A stretch of 64,000 nucleotides of DNA from Nonomuraea sp. NBC_00507. Its GTDB lineage: Bacteria > Actinomycetota > Actinomycetes > Streptosporangiales > Streptosporangiaceae. The stretch lies in NCBI RefSeq assembly GCF_036013525.1, contig NZ_CP107853.1, positions 12,214,001 to 12,278,000 on the forward strand, given 5' to 3'. The notes beneath the pieces were generated by a model that saw only the letters and a program-made list of their open reading frames with translations, was not told the origin of the DNA and did no database searches. The translations under genes and the position numbers were made by a program. Below are positions 24,689 to 33,089 of this stretch, one piece after another; the first letter of the stretch is position 1; every line of letters begins with the position of its first letter.

Positions 24689-26419
24689 ATGCGTCGAATG
24701 CTCATTCCCGCAGCAGCAGCAGTCCTCATCGCGCTCGTGCCCACGGCTCCCGTGTCGGCCGAGCCCCAGCAGAAGGTCCCGGTCGCCAAGGGGTACGGCG
24801 GCGCCGTCTCCACCGTCGACCTGGACGCGAGCAAGGCCGCCATCTCCGTGCTGAGAAAGGGCGGCAACGCCGTGGACGCCGCGGTCGCGGCCGGTGCGGT
24901 ACTCGGAGTCACCGAGCCGTACTCGGCCGGGCTGGCCGGCGGCGGTTTCATGGTCTACTACGACGCCAGGCAGCGTAAGGTCTTCACGATCGACGGCCGG
25001 GAGACCGCGCCGCAGGCCATGACGTCGACCGCGTTGGAGGGCATCCCGTTCGACCAGGCCGTCACCAGCGGGCTGTCGGCCGGCGTGCCCGGCACGGTCG
25101 CGAACTGGGACCTGGCCCTGCGCAGGTTCGGCACGATCTCGCTCAAGCAGGCGCTCCAGCCGGCCATCGAGGTGGCGGCCAAGGGCTTCGTCGTGGACCA
25201 GACGTTCTACGACCAGACGGCCGCCAACGCCGCCCGCTTCAAGGACTTCACTTCCACGGCCGCTTTGTACCTGCCGAACGGCGCCCCGCCGCCCGTCGGC
25301 TCGGTCTTCAGGAACCCGGAGCTCGCGGACACGTACCGGGAGCTGGCCAAGCGCGGCCCCGGCTGGTTGTACGGCGGCCGGCTCGGCGAGGAGATCGTGA
25401 CCACCGTCAAGCAGCCCCCGGTCACCCCGGGCAGCACCCGCAACGTGCGGCCCGGCCTGATGGAGCTGGCGGACCTGCGTGCGTACCGCGCCCTCATGCG
25501 CGAGCCGACCAAGATCTCCTACAAGGGCATGGACGTCTACGGCATGGCTCCCCCGTCCTCCGGCGGATCCACCGTCGGCGAGGCGCTCAACATCCTGGAG
25601 TCCCTGCCGGAGGTCGGGCTGCACGAGTACCTGGAGGCGTCCAGGCTGGCCTTCGCCGACCGCGGCAAGTACGTCGGCGACATCCCCGGCGTCCCTCTGG
25701 AGGAGCTGCTGTCCGACGGCTTCGCCAAGGAGCGGGCGTGCCTGATCGGCGAGCGGGCGATGACGCACCCGGCCGCGCCGGGCAGCCCGGACGGCTCGTA
25801 CGAGCCCTGCGCCCAGCCCGTCGGCAGTGCCACCCCGGTCGCGGACGAAGGCCCCGAGACCACGCACCTGGTCGTGGCCGACCGCTGGGGCAACGTGATC
25901 GCCTACAACCTGACCATCGAGTCCACCGGCGGCAACGGCATCGTGGTGCCCGGTCGCGGCGTGCTCCTCAACAATGAGCTGACCGACTTCACGCCCGGCC
26001 CGGCTCCCGGCGACCCGAACCTGCCGGGCCCGGGCAAGCGGCCGCGCTCGTCGATGGCGCCCACGCTGGTGTTCGACGACGGCAGGCCGATGCTGGCGGT
26101 CGGCTCCCCCGGCGGCTCGACCATCATCACGACCGTGCTGCAGATCCTTCTCAACCGGTACGAGTTCGGCATGAAGCTGCCCGAGGCGCTGGCCGCGCCG
26201 CGCGCCACGCAGCGCAACACCGCACAGACGCAGGCCGAGCCGGCGTTCCTGGCCCTGCACCAGAAGGATTTGATGGACCGCGGGCACAGCTTCGCCCCCA
26301 ACCCGGAGATCGGCGCCGCCACGGCGCTGGAGTTCCTCGGCGGGGGCCGCATCCAGGCCGTGGCCGAGCCGGCGAGACGAGGCGGCGGCAGCGCGATGGT
26401 GGTGGTGCCGACCAGATAA
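24689..26419 (+). CDS. Gamma-glutamyltransferase, secreted
   Basis: 576 residues of the Ntn-hydrolase gamma-glutamyltransferase family. A signal peptide is clear (MRRMLIPAAAAVLIALVPTA, probable cleavage after VSA). Family motifs: GGNAVDAAVAAGAVLGVTEPYSAGL is split around GGNAVDAA and SAGLAGGGFM, RETAP, and the autoprocessing nucleophile Thr391 in ETTHLVV, then GRGVLLNNELTDF and the oxyanion loop GKRPRSSMAPT. The precursor should self-cleave before Thr391 into two subunits. It cleaves gamma-glutamyl bonds (glutathione or other gamma-glutamyl compounds) outside the cell. ATG 24689 is preferred because it starts the signal peptide and follows GGTGGAG; ATG 24677 is possible. Confidence 0.92.
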   Translation: MRRMLIPAAAAVLIALVPTAPVSAEPQQKVPVAKGYGGAVSTVDLDASKAAISVLRKGGNAVDAAVAAGAVLGVTEPYSAGLAGGGFMVYYDARQRKVFTIDGRETAPQAMTSTALEGIPFDQAVTSGLSAGVPGTVANWDLALRRFGTISLKQALQPAIEVAAKGFVVDQTFYDQTAANAARFKDFTSTAALYLPNGAPPPVGSVFRNPELADTYRELAKRGPGWLYGGRLGEEIVTTVKQPPVTPGSTRNVRPGLMELADLRAYRALMREPTKISYKGMDVYGMAPPSSGGSTVGEALNILESLPEVGLHEYLEASRLAFADRGKYVGDIPGVPLEELLSDGFAKERACLIGERAMTHPAAPGSPDGSYEPCAQPVGSATPVADEGPETTHLVVADRWGNVIAYNLTIESTGGNGIVVPGRGVLLNNELTDFTPGPAPGDPNLPGPGKRPRSSMAPTLVFDDGRPMLAVGSPGGSTIITTVLQILLNRYEFGMKLPEALAAPRATQRNTAQTQAEPAFLALHQKDLMDRGHSFAPNPEIGAATALEFLGGGRIQAVAEPARRGGGSAMVVVPTR

Positions 26420-26510
26420 ACCTCACCAAGGGTGCAACTACTGTCACTGGCCGCGTCCAGGAGGTCGCGTTACGTTGCGTATACGGCTTCCGAATGAGTG
26501 GGGGACACGC

Positions 26511-26711
26511 ATGCAGTCCATCGCCAGGTTCTGCGGCCAGTGCAGCTGCGGTTGCCCTGAACTGTTCGTCGACCGGGACGCGCCCGAGGAGCGTCAGGTC
26601 ATCATCACCGACGACTTCGGGCAGCGCGTGGAGATGAGCCTCGACCAGTTCGGCTCCATCGTGGAGGCGGCCAAGAGCGGGTCCCTGGACAGCCTGGCGC
26701 TCGTCCACTGA
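26511..26711 (+). CDS. Small Cys-rich protein with C-x2-C-x-C-x-C motif (66 aa)
   Basis: 66 residues starting at ATG 26511 with GTGGGGGA about 6 bases upstream. Four cysteines cluster near the N-terminus (FCGQCSCGCPELFVD), a potential metal-binding or thiol site; the rest is acidic and looks folded (RQVIITDDFGQRVEMSLDQF). No signal peptide, so cytoplasmic. I do not recognise the family with certainty. It is followed after 90 bases by a DsbD-like/cupredoxin membrane protein, which hints at copper or thiol chemistry (inference only). Confidence 0.75.
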   Translation: MQSIARFCGQCSCGCPELFVDRDAPEERQVIITDDFGQRVEMSLDQFGSIVEAAKSGSLDSLALVH

Positions 26712-26801
26712 GCGCGCGGGAGCGAACCCGACGCAGTGAGCGGAGTGGAGGCCCGACGAAGGAGGGACTCCGCGAAGCGAATGAGGAGCGGTGAGCGACC
26801 A

Positions 26802-27686
26802 GTGAGCACAGCAGCCAGCTTGCTGGCCGGTGGGATTGCCGCGGGGCTGGTGGCCGGGACCGCGACCTGCACCGCGACGCAGGGCGGGCTGCTCATGGGC
26901 CTGGCCGGTCGGCCTCACGGGCGTGATCCGGCGCTCGTGGGGTGGTTCCTGGCCGGGCGGCTGGCCTCGTACACGTTGGCCGGGGCGCTGCTCGGGCTGC
27001 TCGGCTCGGCCATCAGCCCGCCGCCCGCGGCCCGTGCGGCGCTGCTGGTCGCCGCCGGTGTCACGGTGATCGTCTTCGCCGTCAGGGTCATGCGGCGCGG
27101 GCACTGCGCGGCGCCGCGCGACGGCCAGGTCTCCCGCTACAAGGCCCCGCTGCTGGGCGCGGCCACCATCCTCGTGCCGTGCGGCGTCACGCTGAGCATG
27201 GAGATGATCGCCGTCTCCAGCGGCTCGCCGCTGGCGGGCGCGGCGGCCATGGCGGGTTTCGTGGCCGGCACCGCCCCGGCGTTCGCGCTGCTCGGCTACG
27301 TGTTGCGGCGGGTCTCCCGCACCAGGCTCGCCAGGCTCACCGGGCTCGTGGCGATCGCCGCCGGGCTCTGGACCGTCGGTGCCGGGCTCAACCTGGGCGG
27401 CTGGCTGCCCGCGGCCCCGCCCCCGGCCGCGGCGCGCCCCGTCTCGACGACCGTCACCGTGTGGGCGACCCGGGACGGCTACCGCCCGGCCATGGTGCCG
27501 GCGCCCGCCGGCGTCCCGGTCGAGATCGTCTTCAAGCAGGCCGACCGGGGTTGCACCGGCACGGTCGTGATCGGCGGGCGCGACATGGCGCTGCCGGCCA
27601 CCGTACGGCTGCCACCCCAGCCACCCGGCACGCTGCGGTACGTCTGCGGGATGGGCATGTACGCGGGCTTCATCAACTTCTCCTAG
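26802..27686 (+). CDS. DsbD/UreH-like transmembrane protein with C-terminal cupredoxin-like domain
   Basis: 294 residues. Six hydrophobic helices form a DsbD_2/TauE-SafE-like unit: the first carries GLVAGTATCTATQGG, the fourth LVPCGVTLSMEM, each with a conserved Cys as in CcdA-type proteins. After a Pro/Ala linker a roughly 90-residue extracytoplasmic domain reads like a cupredoxin (STTVTVWATRDGYRP, FKQADRGCTGTVVI, YVCGMGMYAGFINF), with Cys/Met residues that could bind copper. Likely role: copper handling or thiol transfer for envelope metalloproteins. The start is uncertain: GTG 26802 gives a compact N-terminus, ATG 26781 and GTG 26736 are in frame but would translate a purine-rich repetitive leader. 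Confidence 0.78.
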   Translation: MSTAASLLAGGIAAGLVAGTATCTATQGGLLMGLAGRPHGRDPALVGWFLAGRLASYTLAGALLGLLGSAISPPPAARAALLVAAGVTVIVFAVRVMRRGHCAAPRDGQVSRYKAPLLGAATILVPCGVTLSMEMIAVSSGSPLAGAAAMAGFVAGTAPAFALLGYVLRRVSRTRLARLTGLVAIAAGLWTVGAGLNLGGWLPAAPPPAAARPVSTTVTVWATRDGYRPAMVPAPAGVPVEIVFKQADRGCTGTVVIGGRDMALPATVRLPPQPPGTLRYVCGMGMYAGFINFS

Positions 27687-27738
27687 TGTGTCGGCCATTA
27701 CGGTTCGCGATCGCGTGATCACGTGCCACCCTGTCGCC

Positions 27739-29124
27739 ATGGCCTGGCAAGGAGAAGTGGCGGCGCCTGCCATACCGGCGCCCCGCGTGGGAGACGAGCC
27801 CGAGCTGCTGGCCGCCGCGCGCGCAGGCGACCCGCAAGCCGCGCACCGGCTCGGCAAGCTCTATGCGCAGCATGGCGACCGGGTGGCCGCCAGGCACTGG
27901 TGGGAGCGGGCCGCCCTGAGCGGCAACGTCGACAGCGCCTTCAACCTGGGCGTCTGGCACGAGAAACACGGCAGCCTGGACGCGGCGATCACGTGGTACG
28001 AGACGGCCGCCGCGACCGGCGACGCCGAGGCCGCGACCAACCTGGCGACGCTTCTGCTGGAGCAGCGCGGCGACGTCGCCGGGGCCAGGAGGTGGTTCGA
28101 GAGCGCGGCCCTCGCCGGTTCCCGGGCCGCGGCGCGCAGGCTGGCGCTGGTGTGCGAGGACGCGGGCGAGCTCGGCGGGGCCCGCGAGTGGCATCGCCGC
28201 GCGGCGATCGACGGCGACCCGGCCTCGGCGCACGACCTCGGCTTCCTGGCCTACGCGGCGGGCGACGACGAGGAGACCGTGCGGTGGTGGGAGTACGCCG
28301 CCAGGGCCGGCCACGCCGAGTCCGCGTACTGCATGGGCCTCTACCTGAACGCCGGGCGCGACCCCGAGGGCGCCGAGGCGTACTTCCGGCTGGCCGCCAA
28401 GAGCGAGCACCCGGGCGCCGCCTCCTGGCTCGGCGGGATCGCGCTGTCCAGGGGCGACCTGCGTACCGCACGGGCCTGGTTCGAGCAGGCCGCGAACGCG
28501 GGCCGGGTCGAGGACCAACGGATGGCCGGGTTCGTGTGCGTGGAGCTGAGCGACTGCGGGGCGGCCAGCCACTGGTTCGGCCGGGCGGCGGCCGGCGGGG
28601 ACGCCGAGTCGGCCTTCAACTACGGCCTGCTGCTCATCGCCGAGTTCGGTGACCTGGCCGGCGGCCGGCACTGGTTCCGCCAGGCCGCGCTGGCCGGCCA
28701 CCACGGAGCGGCGCTCGAGCTGGGCGGGCTGTTGTCGGTGGCCGGCGAGCTGGGCGAGGCGCGGGAGTGGCTGTCCGACCCGCCGCCGCCTGCATGGGCC
28801 GGCCCCGCGGAGCCCGAGCTGGCCGCGCGGGCCGAGCTGGCCGCGGCCGCCACCGGCCGCAGAGGCGGGGTCCCGCTGGACGTGGCGGCGCTGACCGAGG
28901 TCCTGGGCACCTGGGACGTGGTGACCAGGCCGCTGCACGACCATTCGGACGTGGTGGGGTGGCTGGTGCGGCGCAGCGGAGTGCACGTGAGCGCCATCGA
29001 GCACCTGGCTTCGGTACGCGGCACGTTGCTGCGCCCGGGCAGCGCACCGTGGCCGAGTCCCGGCGAGATCCAGCACGTCCTGGCCACGGCCAGGGACCTG
29101 CGCAAGCGGCTCGGCGTGCGTTAA
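27739..29124 (+). CDS. Sel1/TPR-repeat protein
   Basis: 461 residues made mostly of Sel1-like repeats of about 35 residues, each with the pattern (A/G)D..A..NLG.L....GD...A..W(F/Y)..AA..G; nine to ten copies span residues 20-360 (for example DSAFNLGVWHEKHGSLDAAI). The C-terminal 110 residues lack repeats and are unassigned. Sel1 proteins are scaffolds for protein-protein contacts. ATG 27739 gives a sensible start for a leaderless mRNA; GTG 27688, two bases after the previous stop, is in frame and would add 17 residues across a palindrome-rich stretch. It ends in overlapping stops with the convergent VOC gene. Confidence 0.8.
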   Translation: MAWQGEVAAPAIPAPRVGDEPELLAAARAGDPQAAHRLGKLYAQHGDRVAARHWWERAALSGNVDSAFNLGVWHEKHGSLDAAITWYETAAATGDAEAATNLATLLLEQRGDVAGARRWFESAALAGSRAAARRLALVCEDAGELGGAREWHRRAAIDGDPASAHDLGFLAYAAGDDEETVRWWEYAARAGHAESAYCMGLYLNAGRDPEGAEAYFRLAAKSEHPGAASWLGGIALSRGDLRTARAWFEQAANAGRVEDQRMAGFVCVELSDCGAASHWFGRAAAGGDAESAFNYGLLLIAEFGDLAGGRHWFRQAALAGHHGAALELGGLLSVAGELGEAREWLSDPPPPAWAGPAEPELAARAELAAAATGRRGGVPLDVAALTEVLGTWDVVTRPLHDHSDVVGWLVRRSGVHVSAIEHLASVRGTLLRPGSAPWPSPGEIQHVLATARDLRKRLGVR

Positions 29125-29489
29125 CGCTGGCCGAGGTGGAACAGGTGGCCGTCCTCGTCCTTGAAGACCGCCGACCAGCCCCACGGCTCCTGCTTCGGCG
29201 CCTGCGTGAACTCCACGCCGCGGGCGGCGAGCTCCTCGTGCGTCTTGACGATGTCGTCGGCCTCGAACAACACGTAGTTGGGCATGTCCTTGACCATCGC
29301 GGGCCACTTGGGGTCGGCCTTGAGGATGGCCAGCCTGGTGCCGCCAGCGGGCGGCTCGACCTCGATCCAGCGGTCCTCGCCGTAGGGCATGTCCCTGGTG
29401 ACCGTGCAGCCCACCTTGCCGCTCCAGAAGTCGAGGGCACGCTGCTGGTCCTCGACGTAGATGGTGACCTGGCTGATGCCGAGCGCCAT
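29121..29489 (-). CDS. VOC-family (glyoxalase/bleomycin-resistance fold) protein
   Basis: 122 residues with the VOC fold: ISQVTIYVEDQQRALDFWSG at the start, VLFEADDIVKTHEELAARGV in the middle and AVFKDEDGHLFHLGQR at the end. ATG 29489 has GGAGGAGG four bases upstream, a strong signal; the longer start at 29528 would run through the operator. Divergent from a PadR regulator across two inverted repeats, so probably its target gene. Substrate unknown. Confidence 0.88.
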   Translation of the reverse strand: MALGISQVTIYVEDQQRALDFWSGKVGCTVTRDMPYGEDRWIEVEPPAGGTRLAILKADPKWPAMVKDMPNYVLFEADDIVKTHEELAARGVEFTQAPKQEPWGWSAVFKDEDGHLFHLGQR

Positions 29490-29506
29490 TGCTCCTCCTC
29501 CGATTG

Positions 29507-29521
29507 TATCCACGTTGGATA
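29507..29521. promoter_or_regulatory. Inverted repeat in the VOC/PadR divergent promoter
   Basis: TATCCA, cgt, TGGATA: a perfect 6+3+6 palindrome between the two divergent start codons. Candidate operator for the PadR-like protein at 29550-29867. Confidence 0.55.
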
Positions 29522-29539
29522 TAACCATCGCGGTGTTAT
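29521..29539. promoter_or_regulatory. Second inverted repeat in the VOC/PadR divergent promoter
   Basis: ATAAC, nine bases, GTTAT: perfect 5-base arms directly adjoining the first palindrome and ending 10 bases before the PadR ATG. It may be part of a compound operator. Confidence 0.4.
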
Positions 29540-29549
29540 CGTGTCAATC

Positions 29550-29867
29550 ATGCTCACCGCGGCCGGGTTCCACGTTCTGCTCGCCCTGGCCAGCGGCGCG
29601 GGGCACGGCTACGCGGTGATGCGGTTCGTCGAGGAGGTCAGCGGCGGCGCGATCCGGCTGGGCCCTGGCACCCTTTACCGGACGATCAGCCGCCTGGTGG
29701 CGGACGGCCTGGTCGAGGAGTCCGACGTCGCCGACCCCGCGGCGCCGCACGATGCCAGGCGGCGCTATTACAAGCTGACACCGGAGGGCGAGCGGGCCGC
29801 GCGAGCCGAGGCCGAGCTGATGACCCGCGTGGTCGGCGCGGCGCGTGAGGCAGGATTGATCGCATGA
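29550..29867 (+). CDS. PadR-family transcriptional regulator
   Basis: 105 residues with a PadR winged helix: FHVLLALASGAGHGYAVMRF, then GPGTLYRTISRLVADGLVEE, and RRRYYKLTPEGERAARAEAE before a short helical tail. PadR proteins repress until a ligand, often phenolic or an antibiotic, binds. Its stop overlaps the start of a second VOC gene (ATGA), and it is divergent from the first VOC gene, so it likely controls both. ATG 29550 chosen; GTG 29541 would add three residues. Confidence 0.9.
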   Translation: MLTAAGFHVLLALASGAGHGYAVMRFVEEVSGGAIRLGPGTLYRTISRLVADGLVEESDVADPAAPHDARRRYYKLTPEGERAARAEAELMTRVVGAAREAGLIA

Positions 29868-30313
29868 CATCGCTACGGCCGCAGGGGCTGTGCCCGCACC
29901 TGTTCGTGCGCGACGCGCAAGCGGCGATCGCTTTCTACCGCGAGGGCCTGGGCGCGGTGGAGGTGTTCCGCAACACACTGCCGGACGGAACGATCCTCTT
30001 CGTGGAGCTGCAGCTCGGGGCCGGGCGGCTGCTGGTGAGCGAGGAGACGCCGGGCCTGGGCGCGCTGGCGCCGCCGACGCTGGGCGGCAGCCCGGTGCTG
30101 ATCCTGCTGGAGGTGGCGGACCCCGACGCGGTGGCCGAGCAGGCTATTGACGCCGGGGCCGAGGTTGAACAGCCGGTGCGGGAGGTCTTCTGGGGTGAGC
30201 GCTACGGCGTGCTGCGCGACCCCTTCGGCCACCGGTGGGCGGTGACGACGGCCAGGGAGCAGCTGACGCCCGACGAGATCGTGCGGGGCACGACGTACCG
30301 CCCAGAGGACTAG
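29864..30313 (+). CDS. VOC-family protein (PhnB-like)
   Basis: 149 residues: LCPHLFVRDAQAAIAFYREG, then the PhnB-like PDGTILFVELQLG and PVLILLEVADPDAVAEQAID, and VFWGERYGVLRDPFGHRWAV at the end. PhnB-like VOC proteins have unknown chemistry. Co-translated with the PadR gene (ATGA). It ends 4 bases inside the convergent alanine dehydrogenase gene. Confidence 0.88.
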   Translation: MTSLRPQGLCPHLFVRDAQAAIAFYREGLGAVEVFRNTLPDGTILFVELQLGAGRLLVSEETPGLGALAPPTLGGSPVLILLEVADPDAVAEQAIDAGAEVEQPVREVFWGERYGVLRDPFGHRWAVTTAREQLTPDEIVRGTTYRPED

Positions 30314-31419
30314 ACGACCTCGGCGACCGGGGTGAAGGGCAGGCCGAGCGCCTCGGCGACCGGCTGGTTCGTCAGCAGGCCGGCGTGCGTGTTGAGGCCG
30401 CCCGCGAGGGCGGTGTCGGCCTTGACCGCGTCGCGCCAGCCCTGGTTGGCCAGCTTGACCGCGTACGGGAGGGTCGCGTTGGTCAGGGCGTACGTGGAGG
30501 TGTTGGCCACCGATCCCGGCATGTTGGCCACGCAGTAGAAGACCGACTCGTGCACCTTGTACGTCGGCTCGGCGTGCGTGGTCGGGCGCGAGTCCTCGAA
30601 GCAGCCGCCCTGGTCGATGGCGATGTCGACGAGCACCGAGCCCGGCTTCATCCGCGCGACCAGGTCGTTGGAGACCAGCGTCGGGGCCTTCGCGCCGGGG
30701 ATCAGCACCGCGCCGATGACCAGGTCGGCCTGCAGGACCTCCTGCTCGATCGCATAGCGCGTGGAGACCAGGGTCTTGAGCCGGCCCTGGTAGATGGCGT
30801 CGATGGAACGCAGGCGGTCGATGTTGGTGTCGAGGACGGTGACCTCGGCGCCCATGCCGACGGCGATCTGCGCCGCGTTCAGCCCGGAGACCCCGCCGCC
30901 GATCACGACCACCCTCGCCGGGGCCACGCCCGGCACGCCGCCCGGCAGGATGCCGCGACCGCCGTTGAAGCGCATCAGGTTGTACGCCCCCACCTGCGGC
31001 GCCAGGCGGCCGGCGACCTCGGACATCGGGGCGAGCAGCGGCAGCGCGTTGCCGACCTGGACGGTCTCGTACGCGATGCCGGTCGTCTTCGCGCTCAGCA
31101 GCGCATCCGTGCAGGCGCGGGAGGCGGCCAGGTGCAGATAGGTGAACAGCACCAGCCCCTCACGCAACCGGTGGTACTCCTCGGCGATCGGCTCCTTGAC
31201 CTTGAGCACCATGTCCGCCTCGCCCCACACGGCGTCGGCGCCGTCGAGGATCTTCGCGCCCGCGGCGAGGTATTCCTCGTCCGTGATGTGCGAGCCCAGG
31301 CCCGCGCCCCGCTGAACGAGGACCTCGTGGCCGTTGCGCACCAGTTCGTGAACGCCCGCGGGCGTGGCGGCGACGCGGTACTCATGGTTCTTGACCTCGG
31401 CAGGGACGCCGATCTTCAT
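30310..31419 (-). CDS. ald: Alanine dehydrogenase
   Basis: 369 residues, standard length, ATG 31419 with AAAGGAA upstream. N-terminal MKIGVPAEVKNHEYRVAATP, substrate-site VLKVKEPIAEEY (Lys) and FTYLHLAAS (His), the NAD-binding loop VVVIGGGVSGLNAAQIA, and a C-terminal MPGSVANTSTYALTN leave little doubt. It interconverts L-alanine plus NAD+ with pyruvate, NH3 and NADH in the cytoplasm. It follows the class III aminotransferase by 52 bases on the same strand; the pair could recycle the amino group from alanine formed with pyruvate as acceptor. Confidence 0.95.
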   Translation of the reverse strand: MKIGVPAEVKNHEYRVAATPAGVHELVRNGHEVLVQRGAGLGSHITDEEYLAAGAKILDGADAVWGEADMVLKVKEPIAEEYHRLREGLVLFTYLHLAASRACTDALLSAKTTGIAYETVQVGNALPLLAPMSEVAGRLAPQVGAYNLMRFNGGRGILPGGVPGVAPARVVVIGGGVSGLNAAQIAVGMGAEVTVLDTNIDRLRSIDAIYQGRLKTLVSTRYAIEQEVLQADLVIGAVLIPGAKAPTLVSNDLVARMKPGSVLVDIAIDQGGCFEDSRPTTHAEPTYKVHESVFYCVANMPGSVANTSTYALTNATLPYAVKLANQGWRDAVKADTALAGGLNTHAGLLTNQPVAEALGLPFTPVAEVV

Positions 31420-31471
31420 TGGAGTGGTTCCTTTCGGGAACCGGCACAGCGATGTGCCGGATGGAGGGGTA

Positions 31472-32854
31472 TCAGAGCCGGGCCCAGGCCTCGGTCAGCA
31501 CGCTGCGGAGGACCGAGCCGATCTCCTTGAATTCCTCGGGGCCGGCGACCAGCGGGGGTGCGAGCTGGATGACGGGGTCACCGCGGTCGTCGGCGCGGCA
31601 GTAGAGCCCGGCGTCGAAGAGGGCCTTCGACAGGAAGCCGCGCAGGAGCCGCTCCGACTCGTCCGCGGTGAACGTCTCCTTGGTGGCCTTGTCCTTGACC
31701 AGCTCGATGCCCCAGAAGTAACCGGCGCCGCGCACGTCGCCGACGATCGGCAGGTCGCTCAGATCGTCGAGGGTCTGCTTGAACAGGGGCTCGTTCCTCG
31801 TCACGTGCCCGAGCAGGTCCTCGCGCTCGAAGATGTCGAGGTTGGCCAGGGCCACGGCCGCGGACACGGGGTGCCCGCCGAAGGTGTAGCCGTGCGCGAA
31901 CATTTCGTCGCCGTTCTTGAACGGCTCGAACAGCCGATCGTGCGCGATCATGGCGCCGATGGGCGAGTAGCCGCTGGTCATGCCCTTGGCGCAGGTGATG
32001 ATGTCCGGCACGTAGTCGAACTTCTGGCCGCCGAACATGGTGCCCAGCCGGCCGAAGGCGCAGATGACCTCGTCTGAGACCAGCAGCACGTCGTACTCGT
32101 CGCAGATCTCGCGCAGGCGCTGCCAGTAGCCGGGGGGCGGCGGGAAGCAGCCGCCGGCGTTCTGCACGGGCTCGGCGAAGACGGCGGCCACCGTGTCGGG
32201 GCCCTCCATCTCGATGGCGCGGGCCACGCGGTCGGCGGCCCAGATGCCGTACTCCTCGGGCGTCATGCCCTTGACGCCGGTGATCTCGTCGGCACGGTAG
32301 TGGTTGGTGTTGGGCACGCGCACGGACCCGGGCACGAGGGGCTCGAACATCTGCTTGAACGCCGGGATGCCGGTGATCGACAGCGCGCCCTGCGGGGTGC
32401 CGTGGTAGGCGATCTGGCGGCTGATGACCTTGTGCTTGAGCGGCTTGCCGATCAGCTTGTAATACTGCTTGGCCAGCTTCCACGCGGTCTCGACGGCCTC
32501 GCCGCCGCCGGTGGTGAAGAAGACGCGGTTCAGATCGCCGGGAGCGAGGGCGGCCAGGCGCTGGGCCAGCTCGGCGGCCTTGGGGTGGGCGTAGGACCAC
32601 AGCGGAAAGAACGCGAGCTCCTGGGCCTGCTTGGCGGCGGCCTCGGCCAGCTCATGGCGTCCGTGGCCGACCTGGACCACGAAGAGCCCGGCCAGGCCGT
32701 CGAGGTAGCGCTTGCCGTGGATGTCGTAGACGTACGACCCCTCACCGCGCACGATGGTGGGGATCTCGGACTGCTCATAGGCGCTGTGCCTGGTGAAGTG
32801 CAACCACAGGTGGTCTTGCGCGGCCTTCAGGACATCGTGTTCCGGCTGCGTCAT
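31472..32854 (-). CDS. Class III (omega-amino acid) PLP aminotransferase
   Basis: 460 residues. GKRYLDGLAGLFVVQVGHG, the PLP phosphate-binding FFTTGGGEAVETAWKLA, VSDEVICAFGRLG with the Asp that contacts PLP, and the Schiff-base Lys in ITCAKGMTSGYSPIGA place it among omega-amino acid:pyruvate transaminases. Candidate donors are beta-alanine, GABA, putrescine or taurine-like amines. ATG 32854 has GAGGGAAG 7 bases upstream. It is followed by ald, which would convert the alanine produced back to pyruvate and ammonia (inference). Confidence 0.92.
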   Translation of the reverse strand: MTQPEHDVLKAAQDHLWLHFTRHSAYEQSEIPTIVRGEGSYVYDIHGKRYLDGLAGLFVVQVGHGRHELAEAAAKQAQELAFFPLWSYAHPKAAELAQRLAALAPGDLNRVFFTTGGGEAVETAWKLAKQYYKLIGKPLKHKVISRQIAYHGTPQGALSITGIPAFKQMFEPLVPGSVRVPNTNHYRADEITGVKGMTPEEYGIWAADRVARAIEMEGPDTVAAVFAEPVQNAGGCFPPPPGYWQRLREICDEYDVLLVSDEVICAFGRLGTMFGGQKFDYVPDIITCAKGMTSGYSPIGAMIAHDRLFEPFKNGDEMFAHGYTFGGHPVSAAVALANLDIFEREDLLGHVTRNEPLFKQTLDDLSDLPIVGDVRGAGYFWGIELVKDKATKETFTADESERLLRGFLSKALFDAGLYCRADDRGDPVIQLAPPLVAGPEEFKEIGSVLRSVLTEAWARL

Positions 32855-33018
32855 GGTTATCTTCCCTCGTCTCTGAACTCCCCACAGTCTGCATGTTCAC
32901 CTGCGGTTTGCCAAGCGAATCGGTCGCGCCATTGTGGATGAAAGTCGAGATCCGCAGAACCACTATGTAACAGCAACGAAATCCGCATGTAGATTGACCC
33001 GGTGGTCACGCGTGTTCC

Positions 33019-33040
33019 CACACCCAGGGGTCCTGGTGTG
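33019..33040 (+). promoter_or_regulatory. Hairpin in the leader of the M20 peptidase gene
   Basis: CACACCCAGG, GGT, CCTGGTGTG: a 9-base-pair stem with one bulged C in the 235-base gap 32855-33089, about 50 bases before the peptidase start. The gap is relatively AT-rich and should hold both divergent promoters. The function of the hairpin is unknown; it could be a terminator-like leader or an operator. Confidence 0.4.
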
Positions 33041-33089
33041 ATCCAATGAGAGACAAACTGTCCAGATTTGTTTACCGGGGGACCCGTCC

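Noticed and set aside
27704..27723. Overlapping palindromes (CGCGATCGCG, CGTGATCACG) before the Sel1 gene
   Set aside because: They are short, GC-rich self-complementary words that occur by chance; noted only as part of the start-codon choice.
32775..32963. 62-codon minus-strand frame upstream of the aminotransferase
   Set aside because: Overlaps the aminotransferase start in another frame and shows no ribosome binding site or conserved feature.
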